64,000 nt of DNA from Monodelphis domestica (lineage: Eukaryota > Chordata > Mammalia > Didelphimorphia > Didelphidae): contig NC_077230.1 in assembly GCF_027887165.1 (NCBI RefSeq), positions 265,365,943 to 265,429,942 of the forward strand, given 5' to 3'. Below the pieces are notes generated by a model. That model saw only the letters and a list, made by a program, of their open reading frames with translations, ran no database searches and was not told the DNA's origin. The first letter of the stretch is position 1. The number at the start of each line of letters is the position of its first letter. Below are positions 52,691 to 63,809 of the stretch, piece by piece. The position numbers and the translations under genes were made by a program.

Positions 52691-53480
52691 CAAAACTGAA
52701 CACAAGAAGTGAGAACACATATGGAGGAGAACAACACGGTGAAATTATTAAACATTAGGAGCAAAATAGATATTCACCAGTATCAGGATAAAAATTTAAT
52801 CTATGATTCTCAAAAAAATATTAAAAAAACAATCACATCGACACTTTCCTGTCTGATACTAGGTAAACAAAAGAAAGGACAACAACCTTCCCAGTACCTG
52901 GGAGAAGGACAATATGTTCAAAATGAATCCCAGTCAGATAAGGATGGTCTTTCAGGGGAGACTGGCCAACGTTCAGTCCATGATGAATGTGCAATATGTG
53001 TCTGCCTGCTGATAGTAATCAGTGTCTGGTAAACCTGCTCCAAAGTTTGATGGAGTTCTGTCAGCCCTTGTACATGTATCCAATGGCTGGTCTTATAACA
53101 CACTCATGATGCTGTTTCTCTTGGTTGTGTCTTCATTCCTGATCATGAGAGAATCTGAGATGAAAGACCAGATTTTGACCTTGCAAACTTCAATGTCAAA
53201 GAATTACCAGAAAGATCCACAGAATCCATTGTAGAGTTTGCTAATAGCCACAGTGGGTGAGAGAGGAGCCAGACTTCTGGAAGCTACCTCATTGGTATAG
53301 CCCAGCAATAGCTAGGCACAGTCACTGTGTCCTACTAACAAGGGAGCAATTCATTCATTCATTATGTACCACTCAGAAGTGAACTCTGGTAGTGTTTGCT
53401 CCAAGTGGTCATGTTGAAGGAAGTATGCCTCAGTCTAGGGAGAGTCAGGGAATTTATTCCTCCTCTATTTCTTTGAAAAG
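52691..53480. other. Unidentified block with stop-rich coding-like traces
   Basis: A 108-codon frame (52709-53032) and scattered peptide traces, but no family recognised. Near 53175-53270 a frame ending ESIVEFANSHSG-stop resembles one at 52330-52395 ending ESIIAEFADSHRG-stop. Could be a decayed retrocopy or an unclassified repeat. Confidence 0.3.
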
Positions 53481-54529
53481 TTGTGTTGTTCGTCAGGGCA
53501 CGTTCCCCTCCTTCCTGAGGATCCAGGTTGTCCATATATAAGGAACCATCAGAAGCTCCTACTAATAATGGGGGAATCTTCTGAATTGTGGCAAGTGAAC
53601 AGATATTTTTGTGACCACAGAATGGTAGTCGGACAGGAGCAAATGCTCTTCCCTGGTTAAACATTTCTGTTACTTGAGAGGGCAAACAGCTGGTAGAGGC
53701 CATAAGAACTTTCCCAAAGTAAGTAGTCCAGGTGGTGGGTTCCTCCTGAGGTTTCTCTTTCACAGTCTCAAGTTTGAAGAAGTGAACGTTTCAGTGTTAC
53801 TGGAAGCAGAGAGGAACATTCCATCCACACTGAAGGCCAAAGAGCAGATGCTTACACACCTCTTCACTCCTCTCCGGAACTCAAAGATTTTCTGTCCTTC
53901 TGGAATGGAAAATACCCTAATAACAGCACCCTTCTCAGAAGCTGTGGCAAGTTCGGTACTCTTGCATCAAAAACCGAAGCTTCTGGGGACTAGCGTGAGC
54001 TGGTATCTATGAGCAGCCCTCAAATTAATGGCGTCAGAATTGTACTTCTCCAACAGTTGCACTCCCAGGATAAGCCAGGTGACAATTGCCACTATTTATT
54101 GCCAGTGCACACAAACCTGCAGGGTTCCAGGGAGTTTCCCTGATTGTATGCAGTGCCTTCATATCTCAAATATGGACATTCTTCTGGGCATGCTATCAAT
54201 CTTTGTCCATTCAATTCCACTGCCAATATGGTACCAGAATAGCTATAATTGCATAGTTCAGTCCCCTTCTTAAAGTTTCAGACTTTTCGCTTTCGTGGAG
54301 CTTTGAGGCTAACAGTGGCCACTGGGCTACTTGAAAACAATCTTTCCACACTACACACATCTTCTGTATCAGTACATTCATAAATGGGTTCCAGCTTATC
54401 CACAGAGGAAAGGGAGAAGAATTTATAACCGGATTTACTCCCAACAGCTAAGGATGTGTCGTCCTGGTTGAAGTTGGCGAAGAGCAGCTGGCTGGAGCCG
54501 GCCGCCCAGCTCTGACTGGCCAGGTTCAT
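53481..54529 (-). pseudogene. WIPI2P: WIPI2 processed pseudogene (coding part)
   Basis: From the ATG at 54529 the minus strand reads as intronless WIPI2: MNLASQS, then [20 protein letters not shown] at residues about 15-34 and VERLFSSS. A premature stop follows PRKRKV (residue 83), at the codon for the next cysteine. The middle is shifted in frame and partly deleted, and the [12 protein letters not shown] to NLDPQEGG blade region reappears at 53763-53517. Homology is lost at about 53481, before the C-terminus, so the 3' end is missing. WIPI2 itself is a PI3P-binding beta-propeller that recruits ATG16L1 in autophagy. Lack of introns indicates an L1-mediated retrocopy; it cannot encode WIPI2. 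Confidence 0.93.
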
Positions 54530-54654
54530 GGCTTGGGGGTGGGGGGGCTGGGCTAGGGGGCTCTACTTCCAGGGACGGGAGAGATGAGGGAGTTAGGGTC
54601 GGCCCCAGGCCCCTCTCTCCGCCGCTGCTGTCGTCTCCTCCGTCGTGGGTGACA
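54530..54654 (-). pseudogene. WIPI2P: WIPI2 pseudogene 5' UTR, proximal part
   Basis: GC-rich sequence next to the pseudogene ATG (54537-54650, with 'ctctccgccgctgctgtcg' on plus), consistent with the leader of a housekeeping mRNA. The solo LTR begins at 54655. Confidence 0.6.
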
Positions 54655-55200
54655 TGGGCACTGTACCCCAGAAACCCAGGCAAACTATTGTCAAGGGAAC
54701 TCCCTTGTTGTTTTCCTGACTCTGAGCCTAAAAACACCCAATGACCCCACCTAGGGTCCTGAGATGACTATCTTCCTTTGATGGTCCTGAGATGACTATC
54801 TTCCTTTGATCGTCCTCTAGATGGTCAGAAAGATGCACCTTCAGACCACACCTAGATCCTATCGGACATCTGTTTGTCCCCAAAAACTAAGGAATCTTTA
54901 TGTCCCCAGGCAGACCCCAGTACGATCACCCCACCTCATGCCTGAGTGACTAACTGTTGTGAAGAATGTATAAAATCCCCAGAACTGATGTCATCTGGGG
55001 GAACAGCCTTTCCTTTCATGCTGTCCTCCCAGGGAACTGCTCCCCATCTTGCTGTTCTACCTTGCTATCCTCCTGGCCACTCTCAACATTACTTTCTAAA
55101 TTAATAAATCTCTTTTTGTTTTTAAGCTAAGTTTTGGAGTCATTGCGTGCTTGCAAAAGGCATCTTTCCCAAACCCCAAATGGTATCCTTTCCATGCCCA
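54655..55200 (+). mobile_element. Solo LTR of an endogenous retrovirus
   Basis: 546 bp with inverted ends TGGGCA...TGCCCA, flanked by tgaca (54650-54654) and taaca (55201-55205), a one-mismatch 5-bp TSD. It carries a TATA-like 'tgtataaaat' near 54968 and AATAAA near 55103, setting its orientation. No internal viral sequence is adjacent. The class is uncertain (gammaretrovirus-like by size). It is younger than the WIPI2 retrocopy it interrupts. Confidence 0.75.
54755..54810 (+). repeat. 28-bp tandem duplication inside the solo LTR
   Basis: Two identical 28-bp units (54755-54782 and 54783-54810), starting 'ggtcctgagatgactatctt'. Such duplications are common in LTR U3 regions. Confidence 0.9.
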
Positions 55201-55285
55201 TAACAATGGGTCCTCCAGCTGCTGTGGTTATGGTTGCTACTGCTCCTGCTGTTGCTGCCACTGCCGCCACTCGCTCTGGGTGAGT
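55201..55285 (-). pseudogene. WIPI2P: WIPI2 pseudogene 5' UTR, distal part (probable)
   Basis: After the LTR and its TSD copy the GC-rich, CTG/CCG-rich leader-like sequence resumes ('ctgccgccactcgctctggg'), ending near 55285. It is assigned to the same retrocopy because the LTR splits it. Confidence 0.5.
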
Positions 55286-55429
55286 TGTTTTTTGAAAAAT
55301 GGCTGATGTCAAAATGTATTTATATAAAAATTAACCGACTATGTAATAGACTTACCAAAGGAAGATAAGACATGACAGCCCTCAACGTGTTTACAATCTC
55401 AGTGAGATATTTATGACAAAACTCTGAAT

Positions 55430-55563
55430 TCTAGAGTTGTAAGGAAGTTCAGAAATCATCCAGTCCAAACTCTACCAGTTCCATTCTATTACTTCTTTCA
55501 CAAGTCATTCACCCTTCCTTTGAGGAGTTCTCATCCTGAAAAACATACTGTCTACTGAGGCAA
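55430..55563 (-). repeat. CR1/L3-like fragment, left part
   Basis: 'gaaatcatccagtccaaact' and 'gtctactgaggcaagctatt' match the mammalian CR1/L3 relic order. It resumes at 55829. Confidence 0.6.
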
Positions 55564-55828
55564 GCTATTCCATTTTTTGTTTAGTTGTTTCAGTCATGTC
55601 TGATTCTTTGTGATCCATTTTGGAGATTTCTTGACAAAAATGATAGAATAGCTTTTCATTTCCTTCTCCAGCTCATTTTACAGATGAGGAAACAAAGGCA
55701 GACAGGATTAAGTGACTTGCCCAGGGTCACATAGCTACTAAGTGTCTGAGGCCAGATTTGAACTTGAGGAGATGAGTCTTCCTCTCTCCAGATCTGGCAC
55801 TCTATCCACTGTACCACCAAGCTCTCCT
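55564..55828 (-). repeat. Marsupial CORE-SINE nested in CR1/L3-like LINE
   Basis: 'tcatttccttctccagctca', 'cccagggtcacatagctact' and 'ctctatccactgtaccacca'. The duplicated 'ctattccatttt' / 'ctattccacttt' at the two edges is the TSD. Confidence 0.85.
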
Positions 55829-55935
55829 ATTCCACTTTTGGACAGCTTTACTTGTAATGAAGGTCCTCTTTACACTTTACAGCCCTGCAATGATTCTCAT
55901 TTTGTCCACTGAAGACAGCAGAGTAAGTGTGATCC
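55829..55935 (-). repeat. CR1/L3-like fragment, right part
   Basis: 'cttttggacagctttacttg' to 'tttgtccactgaagacagca' continues the LINE split by the SINE. Confidence 0.55.
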
Positions 55936-55949
55936 TTTCCCCAACTTCT

Positions 55950-56150
55950 GCCATAAGGCAGCATATAATGTTCTCACATATTTTGTATTATAATTATCTG
56001 TGTGTGTCTGAACCTGTCCTTTAGATTGTAATTTCTGTGTGGGAGGGACTGTTTCTTATAGCACCTTTGTATTTGTCCTGGTGTCTTTCACTTAGTGCTT
56101 GACACATAGTAGGATCTGAATGAATATTTGTTGATTTTAATTACTTCCTT
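55950..56150 (+). repeat. L2 3' end
   Basis: 'attgtaatttctgtgtggga', 'cacttagtgcttgacacata' and 'gaatgaatatttgttgattt'. Confidence 0.75.
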
Positions 56151-56164
56151 CATATAATGAGATC

Positions 56165-56400
56165 TCTAAATACACTCACCTCTAAATCGCTTCTCCAGTT
56201 TAAAATCCCCATTTCCTCCGTTTTCATCCTTACATGACATGGTTTCTTCACCAGACTGGCTGTCCTTGTCTGAACCTTTTCCAGTCTGGCAATGTCCTTC
56301 AGTTCTGTAGTATCTAGAATGGAATACAGTTCTACAGAGAGGTTTTCTTGGGATAGAGAGCCTTGGAAACATCACTTCTCTTATCTCAGCTCTATATGTC
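56165..56400 (-). repeat. CR1/L3-like fragment
   Basis: 'ttacatgacatggtttcttc' and 'cttttccagtctggcaatgt' then 'gaatggaatacagttct' follow the CR1/L3 order; likely the upstream part of 55430-55935. Confidence 0.55.
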
Positions 56401-56864
56401 TATTCACAAAGCCTCTATACTGGTTTCTATCATTCATTTTGAAACCTGTATAAGTCATTATTCATCCAATCCCTTTATTTCTCAGTGATTTGGTATATGT
56501 GTGTGCATATGTGTGTGTATATATATACATATGTGTCTATGTGTAGCTTTTCTGAGCAGGGTAAAGGCTCTGTTTCAGTTAGAATTTACAGCTATTTTCA
56601 GCTTATTTTTCTAGCTCTTCCTTGATTGAAGGAAATGACTGCTTTTAACAGACTAGGTACACTTCTGAAAGTGTAATTTGTGGGTCCATCTGCTATTTTG
56701 AAGTAATAAAAGTTTCTAAAAGGCTGTATGTTTTGTGAATGCACTGAGTGAATTACATAGTTCATAGACCCACTGGTGTTTTGCAAATGTGCACAAAGAA
56801 ATTACATCACATATAACAAATAACAGCAGTTATAGAAGTGTTTATTTGCATCTAGAGTCAAGAA

Positions 56865-56985
56865 AGAAGCAAGCAAGCATTTATTAAGCTCTTCCATGTG
56901 AACGTTGGACTTGACAAATATCTCAATTGATCAAAAAGAAAGATTCTCACTGTCTTCAAACAGCTTCCATTCTAATGATTTCTCC
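56865..56985. repeat. Old interspersed repeat ('catttattaagctcttcc' type)
   Basis: 'aagcaagcatttattaagct' followed by 'tcaaacagcttccattctaa', related to 12420-12565. Confidence 0.45.
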
Positions 56986-57179
56986 CTCCTTGTGTATCTG
57001 AAAGAAGAGGATTTCCCCTTTCTGGAGGTCTTTGAGTAGAGGTTGGCTAATCAATTGTCAAATATATCATCTTGGGGATTCCTAAATGACTGTCCTGATC
57101 TCTGCCTACTCTAAAATTCTATAATTCTGTGACAATTATTTAGAAGCCTCTTGTCTGGAAAAATAGAAATATTTAAGTA

Positions 57180-57620
57180 CAAAATGTTGTTAGAAAAGAT
57201 CTCAGAAATAGTCTAATTCTTTTCTGATGGATGAATGCTCCCACAAAATGCTGGACAATTAGTTCATTCAGTCTGTACTTGACAACTCTGTGAACAGGAA
57301 ACTCACTGCTTCATGAAGCATTCTAGTCTATTTTTGCATAGCCCTGATTTTGGTAAAATTGTTCTTTACATTAAATTTAAAGGTATGTCTCCTTATGATT
57401 TCTCCCCATTGGCCCTAGATCTTCCCATTACAGTTACACTGATTAAATCTAAGTCTGCTTCTCCTTTTATGATACCTATTTGAATACCAAAGACAGTGAT
57501 CACACTCCCTTCTCCAACCTTTCTTTTCTCTGGCCTATACATGACCCTTCCCTTTAATTAACTACATGTTTACATGTTCCCCTTTTTGCCCTAACCATCC
57601 AGGTTTGTCATAACCAAAAG
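57180..57620 (-). repeat. CR1/L3-like fragment, long
   Basis: 'aaactcactgcttcatgaag', 'ttctccccattggccctaga' and 'tgacccttccctttaattaa' follow the same LINE order for about 440 bp. Confidence 0.6.
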
Positions 57621-57621
57621 A

Positions 57622-57691
57622 GATAGCAGTATGATATAATGAAAACAGCAAAGGGTAGGTCTCATAGACCCAGGTCCCAGTCCTGAGTAGT
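57622..57691 (+). repeat. MIR 5' fragment
   Basis: 'agcagtatgatataatgaaa' and 'agacccaggtcccagtcctg' are the MIR start, cut by the SINE at 57692. Confidence 0.55.
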
Positions 57692-57908
57692 GGTTGCTGT
57701 TGTTATTCAGTTATTTTCAGAAATGTTTGATTCTTCACATTCCTTTTTGGGTTTTTCTTGGCAAAGATACCAAAATAGTTTGCCATTTCCTTCTCTAGCT
57801 CATTTTACAGAGGAAGAAACTGAGGTAAACAGGGTTAAGTGACTTGCTCTGGATCACATAACTAGTATTTCAGGCTAGATTTGAACTCCTGACTCCAGGA
57901 TGGTAACT
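57692..57908 (-). repeat. Marsupial CORE-SINE (WSINE-type)
   Basis: 'gggtttttcttggcaaagat', 'gccatttccttctctagctc' and 'cagggttaagtgacttgctc' in reverse order. Confidence 0.8.
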
Positions 57909-57944
57909 GTCCATGTTTCTGACTGGTTTGCACTCTAATTCTAG

Positions 57945-58155
57945 GCAAGTCATAGGATTTTTGGATTCAGAGCTAAAATGGATTTTGAAGGTCATTAAGA
58001 TCTTTTTTTTTTTTTGAGATAAAGAAAGGAGATACAGAAAGATTAAATTATTTTCTCAAAGTCATACATATAATAAGTAGCTTAGCCAGGATTCAAACCT
58101 AGATTCTTTGACCACAAATTCATTGTTTCCACATTACACCAAAGTGCTTCCTGTG
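57945..58155 (-). repeat. MIR/CORE-SINE
   Basis: 'ttttgaaggtcattaagatc', 'gagataaagaaaggagatac' and 'gccaggattcaaacctagat', ending 'caccaaagtgcttcctg'. A T-run near 58005 lies inside. Confidence 0.65.
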
Positions 58156-58310
58156 TCATTTGGTTTTCTCATATATAAACTGGATGCAATAGATGATGCT
58201 CTTAACTGTTATGAGAATCAAATGAAATAACGGATAGAAACCATTCAGTAATCTGAATGTGCTGTATAAATCTCAGTAGAAAAAAATAGTTGTTACTAAT
58301 GTTTTGTTAT
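58156..58310 (+). repeat. MIR 3' half
   Basis: 'ttggttttctcatatataaa' and 'ttatgagaatcaaatgaaat' to 'gaatgtgctgtataaatctc'. Confidence 0.6.
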
Positions 58311-59305
<995 letters not shown>

Positions 59306-59869
59306 CTCTGCTTTTCTTTCAACAAGTCAAATTCTAAAAGCCTAGATAGAGCTTACAAGAGCAACATTTTTATGTTCCCAGGGAAAATCCTGAATGAAGG
59401 TATGAGTAGAAAAGAATGCCTCATCCCCCAGGTCAAGTACAGGCTCTATACAGTCAGAACCTCAATTCTACTCTTGCGTACATTATTATTTCAACTATGT
59501 TGAGTATTCTCTGTGTGACTGTCATGGAAAAGTTAACAAAAAATTCTTTAATATGAAATCCATACAGTTTAGGCAGACTAGACTAAGAGCTACTTATGGA
59601 AAAAAATGTTAATCTAAACAAAATAATAAACAGAATTTCAAAGGGCATAATTAACATGTATAAGAAAACAAATTGTTTTCAAGGCCTTTAGAAATACTCA
59701 TTAACATACAAATGGTTTATATGCTAATTGAAAAATCATTCTTAGGTATTTATTGAAGCAGGTCTTCAGAGAACCTCTAATAACACTTTATTAACTGATA
59801 AGGTTACAGAGTGTTCTTGAAAGTAATAAAACTTAATTTCTTCTAAAAATCATTCCTTTTTCATGCTTT
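59306..59869. other. Unassigned AT-rich sequence
   Basis: Nothing recognised. Confidence 0.3.
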
Positions 59870-60344
59870 TTCATGACACTTACTATTGGGGGGATATTTT
59901 GTTTTATTAAGAATAAATCCTATTATTGCTTTTTCTTTTATGTCAGTCATATTCCCAAACTCTTCCCTCCCACTCAACTCTTTTTTGCAACCTCATTAAA
60001 TAAAATCAAGCCAACCAATACAACAATTATTTCTGATAGTATATACTTTATTCCGTCTCTGAAGTCCCCACTTTTCTAATGAGAGGAAGAACATAGCTTT
60101 CTTTATCAGTTATCTAGGACTAGAAATAATAATAATAATAATAACAATAATAAATCCATTATTTTCTAGTATTGTGATCATTTGTTATTGTAATCATTAT
60201 GTGCATTCTTCTCACATTTCAGCTTTTTAAACTCTGAATCATTTTATTAAAGTTCTATGTTTTTGAATTCTTCGCATTCAAGATTTCTTATGTTTTTATA
60301 TTACATGATTCCATCATGATTTATTCAACTATTTCCCAATACAA
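59870..60344 (-). mobile_element. Probable old L1 3' UTR fragment
   Basis: 'aaactcttccctcccactca' (C/T-rich UTR) and 'aataaaatcaagccaaccaa' resemble the reverse of L1 tails here. 'ttattcaactatttcccaat' at the end fits ORF2 C-terminal sequence. Confidence 0.45.
60125..60152. repeat. (AAT)n microsatellite
   Basis: About nine aat units with one c substitution. Confidence 0.85.
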
Positions 60345-60460
60345 TTCAATTCAGTAAGTATTTATTAAGCATCTAATATGCACCAGACACTGTGCTAGGT
60401 TTGCAGTATACAAAAAAGAAAATATTCTCTGCCCTCAAGAAGTTTATGTTAGGCTAAGGA
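60345..60460. repeat. Old interspersed repeat ('gtatttattaagcatcta' type)
   Basis: 'caccagacactgtgctaggt' and 'ctgccctcaagaagtttatg' match 12420-12565. Confidence 0.5.
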
Positions 60461-60499
60461 GAATACATGTATACAGAAAGATGAGGGATTAGACCTGGG

Positions 60500-60660
60500 A
60501 TTTCATTGTTAGAGCAAACATTTAGTTGCCTAATTCTAATGTCCTAAGTGGTTAAGAGCCCAGGGTCAAAGAGTAAGTATATGGCAGAGGTGGGATTTCC
60601 TGGCTTTAAAGCCAGCTCTCTGTCTATCTACCATACCATGCTGTCTCAGAAACACAGATA
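60500..60660 (-). repeat. MIR-like fragment
   Basis: 'agggtcaaagagtaagtata' and 'gcagaggtgggatttcctgg', ending 'accataccatgctgtctc'. Confidence 0.55.
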
Positions 60661-61465
60661 AGTAAATATATACAAAATATTTAGAAAGTCAATTTTTGGT
60701 GGGGGAGCAATACCAGATGGGGTTTTCAGGTAATGTTTCATTTAAGACATGGCTCTTGAATTAACACAAAGAGGACTTTATAATGCTTGGTCATTCCTTA
60801 GATTTTTACACTGGGATTCCATCAGGTTTGGAAATTTTGTACAGGGTTTTAGTGTTTCTTAGGGATAGGAATTTTATAACCAAAAGAGGGCGATAGTTCA
60901 GGTCTAATAGCAAAAGAAGTAGAAGACTCATTGGATTAAATTAAAAAAAAAACAGAATCTGAGTGAGAATAGAGTAACTTAGAAAAAAATCAATTGTGGA
61001 GAGCCCTAATTTGGTTCTAACAAAATGTCGGTGCTAGAAAAGGAGTCTTAAATGCTTGGAAGCTCACCCTCCTTTTACTTTTACAAGGCAGAAATGATAA
61101 TATTCTTTTCCTTTGCAAAAGCCTATTATATTGACTTTCACTTGTTTTTCAAATCATATTAGAATGAATTCACAGGTTCTCTACCAAATACATCTCTGGC
61201 TTACACTGGTGCCTTTCTTCACTTCTCCACCCCCCTCCTCATGTGCCCTGAAGACAATTCCCCCATTTCTAGCTCTGTCTTTAACTTCATATTGTATTTC
61301 TCCAAGGGTAATTAATATTCCACTTTTTCTTTTTTCCAAGTCTTTTCTCTTCACCTCCCTCTTTCAATATATTTTGCACGACTGCATATTTACCAGCCAA
61401 CTTTCTGAATAAAGTTCCATAACTCTTATCAACATCATAGATTTTATGTACAGCTATCATTAGTT
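60661..61465. other. Unassigned sequence
   Basis: A 99-codon frame at 61113-61412 lacks any recognised similarity. The rest is AT-rich without repeats I can name. Confidence 0.3.
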
Positions 61466-61690
61466 AGGGCAGTTAGGTGGCAAAGTAAGTAGAATGCTAA
61501 TCTTCCTGAGTTCAAGTCTGGCCTCAGACATTTACTAGCTGTGTGACTCTGAACAAGTCACTTAACACTGTTTGCCTCACTTTCTTATTTTGTAAAAATC
61601 AACTCGAGAAGGAAATGGCAAACCGTTCCTTCTTTGCCAAATCTTTGCCAAGAAAACTCCAAAGGGAGTCATAAAGTGTCAGACATGAAC
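61466..61690 (+). repeat. Marsupial CORE-SINE (WSINE-type)
   Basis: 'gggcagttaggtggcaaagt', 'ttcaagtctggcctcagaca', 'gaaggaaatggcaaaccgtt' and 'agaaaactccaaagggagtc'. Confidence 0.85.
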
Positions 61691-61894
61691 AATGTCAAAT
61701 CATTGGTTATGGTACATTTATAAGACAAATGTCTACTTAGATTTCTGTTGCTTTCTATTTTTAAAATTTTGTTTTTCTTGTCCCTCATCTACTCACCTCC
61801 ATCTTGAAAAGGACTTGAATTCCTTCAGTTCTAAGTCCACTGTGCTGGAAATGAGAGACTTTACTATTAGTCACAGCTCTTTAAGGACCTTGGC

Positions 61895-62124
61895 TGTTGT
61901 AATAAGCAGAATGGTGTAGTGGACAGAGTATAAAACTATAAGCTGGGTTCAGATTCTGTTTCTGAAACATGATATCTGTGTGTCCATGGGTAAATCACTG
62001 TTAACCTCTTTGAACCTTGATTTCTTTAACTGTAAATGAAATAATAATTGAGAAGCAACTAGCACAATGCCTGGCATATAGTGGGTGATACCTAATGTTA
62101 GCTATTTTTACTATTACCACACAC

Positions 62125-62185
<61 letters not shown>

Positions 62186-62285
62186 CACTACTACTATCTA
62201 TTCTACCTCTTAGGATTATTGTGAGGTTCAAAGGAGATGATACATGTAAAGCATGCTACAAAGTTCTTATCAGAATATTTTTGTT
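61895..62285 (+). repeat. MIR/CORE-SINE carrying a (TAC)n expansion
   Basis: 'gcagaatggtgtagtggaca' through 'tgcctggcatatagtgggtg', then the (TAC)n block, then 'ggattattgtgaggttcaaa' and 'gatacatgtaaagcatgcta', both MIR-type. The microsatellite has grown within or between MIR sequence. Confidence 0.7.
62125..62197. repeat. (TAC)n microsatellite
   Basis: About 24 TAC units with one CAC variant near the end. Confidence 0.95.
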
Positions 62286-62299
62286 ACTAAAGAATATCC

Positions 62300-62756
62300 C
62301 AGCTTCTTAACCTGGCATTCAAGGCCTTTCTTAATATGAAATTATGTTACCTTTGTAGTCTGATAGCATTCTATTCTACTTCAATCAAACTAAACTACTC
62401 ACTGTCTTTCTCTGCTCTTTCCTTCTCACTTTTGCTCATGTTGTAACTTGAACCTGGAATGTCTTCACCTCTACTTTCTGCTCTCCCCATTCCCAATGCA
62501 GAAAAGTTTCTTAGATTCTCTTCTAGGTCCTTCCCTAAACTTCACAGAGTATTTTGTTTCTATCTTTAATAAAATGTTTATATATTAAATATATTATGTT
62601 ATTTTATTTATTATACATATTATAGATGTAAATATGTTATTATATATTAAAGATATAAGGTATCTTTAATAAAATTTTTTATCTTTTTTTTCATTGTACT
62701 TGTATCTTATCCCTGCTATAGATTATAAGTTTCATGAAGTCAGGTCTTAGGAAAGT
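62300..62756 (+). repeat. L2 3' region with AT-rich insertion
   Basis: 'aacctggcattcaaggcctt', 'gaacctggaatgtcttcacc' and 'tataagtttcatgaagtcag' are L2 blocks. The stretch at 62570-62690 is AT-rich and includes a duplicated 'tctttaataaaat'. Confidence 0.7.
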
Positions 62757-62925
62757 CAGTATGAAATAGTGGAGAGCCTACGATAGTTGGAGTTAGGAAA
62801 TCGGATTTAATTGATCAAGGCCAAGTCACATGGAAATAACACTTGTATTGTTTCCCTTTCAAGACTGTTGAGAGCAAAGTACTTTGAAAACATTAATGTC
62901 AAATATGAGCTGTTATTATCCATTT
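62757..62925 (+). repeat. MIR inserted in L2 tail
   Basis: 'agtcagtatgaaatagtgga' to 'gagcaaagtactttgaaaac' and 'gagctgttattatc'. The L2 3' end resumes after it. Confidence 0.6.
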
Positions 62926-62985
62926 TGTAGCTCTCCTAGCATAGTGCAGAAAACTAAGAAGTGTTTGTTAAATTGAAATAAACAC
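62926..62985 (+). repeat. L2 3' terminus
   Basis: 'agctctcctagcatagtgca' and 'gtgtttgttaaattgaaata'. Confidence 0.55.
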
Positions 62986-63010
62986 TTCTCTACTACTGTT
63001 TTCTGGCCTG

Positions 63011-63070
<60 letters not shown>
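63011..63070. repeat. (GT)n microsatellite
   Basis: About 30 uninterrupted GT units. Confidence 0.97.
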
Positions 63071-63073
<3 letters not shown>

Positions 63074-63077
63074 GTTT

Positions 63078-63150
63078 TAAAGGAGGTTAGACTGGATAAT
63101 TTTTAAGGTCCCTTCTAGCTCTTCAGTTTTATGACTTTCCGACTTTCTGA
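63078..63150 (+). repeat. MIR 3' fragment
   Basis: 'aggaggttagactggataat' and 'aaggtcccttctagctcttc' are the MIR tail. Confidence 0.65.
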
Positions 63151-63795
63151 CAATCCTCCACACAAAGTGTTATTATAGGAAATGTCATTGTTTAATTGAT
63201 TCCCTATCTAATACTTTAAGGATTTCAAGTTTAAGAAGAAATAGAAATGGGAGACTTTAAATTTCATAGCATATGGAAGATAATACCTTTAAATCTTCCT
63301 AGATTTGTTTTAGTCTCAGAGCTCTCTTTGGGTTCCACAATGAGAAATTAACAAGAGAACTCATGGAAGACCCTCAATGCAGTTTTTGGTCTTACAGAAA
63401 TGAAGGTTTGGGAACAAGAAATCTTCAAATATATTTTTATATTCAACCCCTTGCTCTTTTGTTTCTCCATGTGAGGGAAAAGAGGGGAAATGTTTGTTTG
63501 TTTTTTCAGATGAGAATTTGTGTGATTAAGTTGTAAATGCTTCTAGAGAATTCATGTGTTACAATCCATCACCAACCTTCAGTATGGATTGCTATAATAA
63601 CATCCCATGTGAAATTCATATTCAGGATGGGTTGACCTTTCTTACATTTAAGCCTCTAGAAAGTATCAAGGATCACAAACACCCAAGTGATGTTTTCCTC
63701 TTTTCCCCTTTCTTAAACCTGTTTCATACTTGCAATGTGTTCCGTTTCTCCGAGAGTTCTTCTGTACTTTTAGCAGAAACTGTGTACCTTGCCTG
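63151..63795. other. Unassigned sequence
   Basis: No repeat or gene recognised. The composition looks like unique host DNA. Confidence 0.3.
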
Positions 63796-63809
63796 GTTGC
63801 CATGGTAAC
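63796..63809. promoter_or_regulatory. Perfect palindromic RFX X-box
   Basis: GTTGCCATGGTAAC fits the RFX consensus GTNRCC-N-RGYAAC with both half-sites perfect and a 2-base spacer. It sits in non-repeat sequence. Known: RFX factors bind such sites in ciliary and other promoters or enhancers. No adjacent exon was recognised. Confidence 0.5.

Noticed and set aside
53481-54529. Functional WIPI2 gene
   Set aside because: No introns, an early stop, shifted frames and a missing 3' end show it is a processed pseudogene.
62001-62231. Serine-rich reading frame
   Set aside because: It is only the translation of the (TAC)n microsatellite on the opposite strand.
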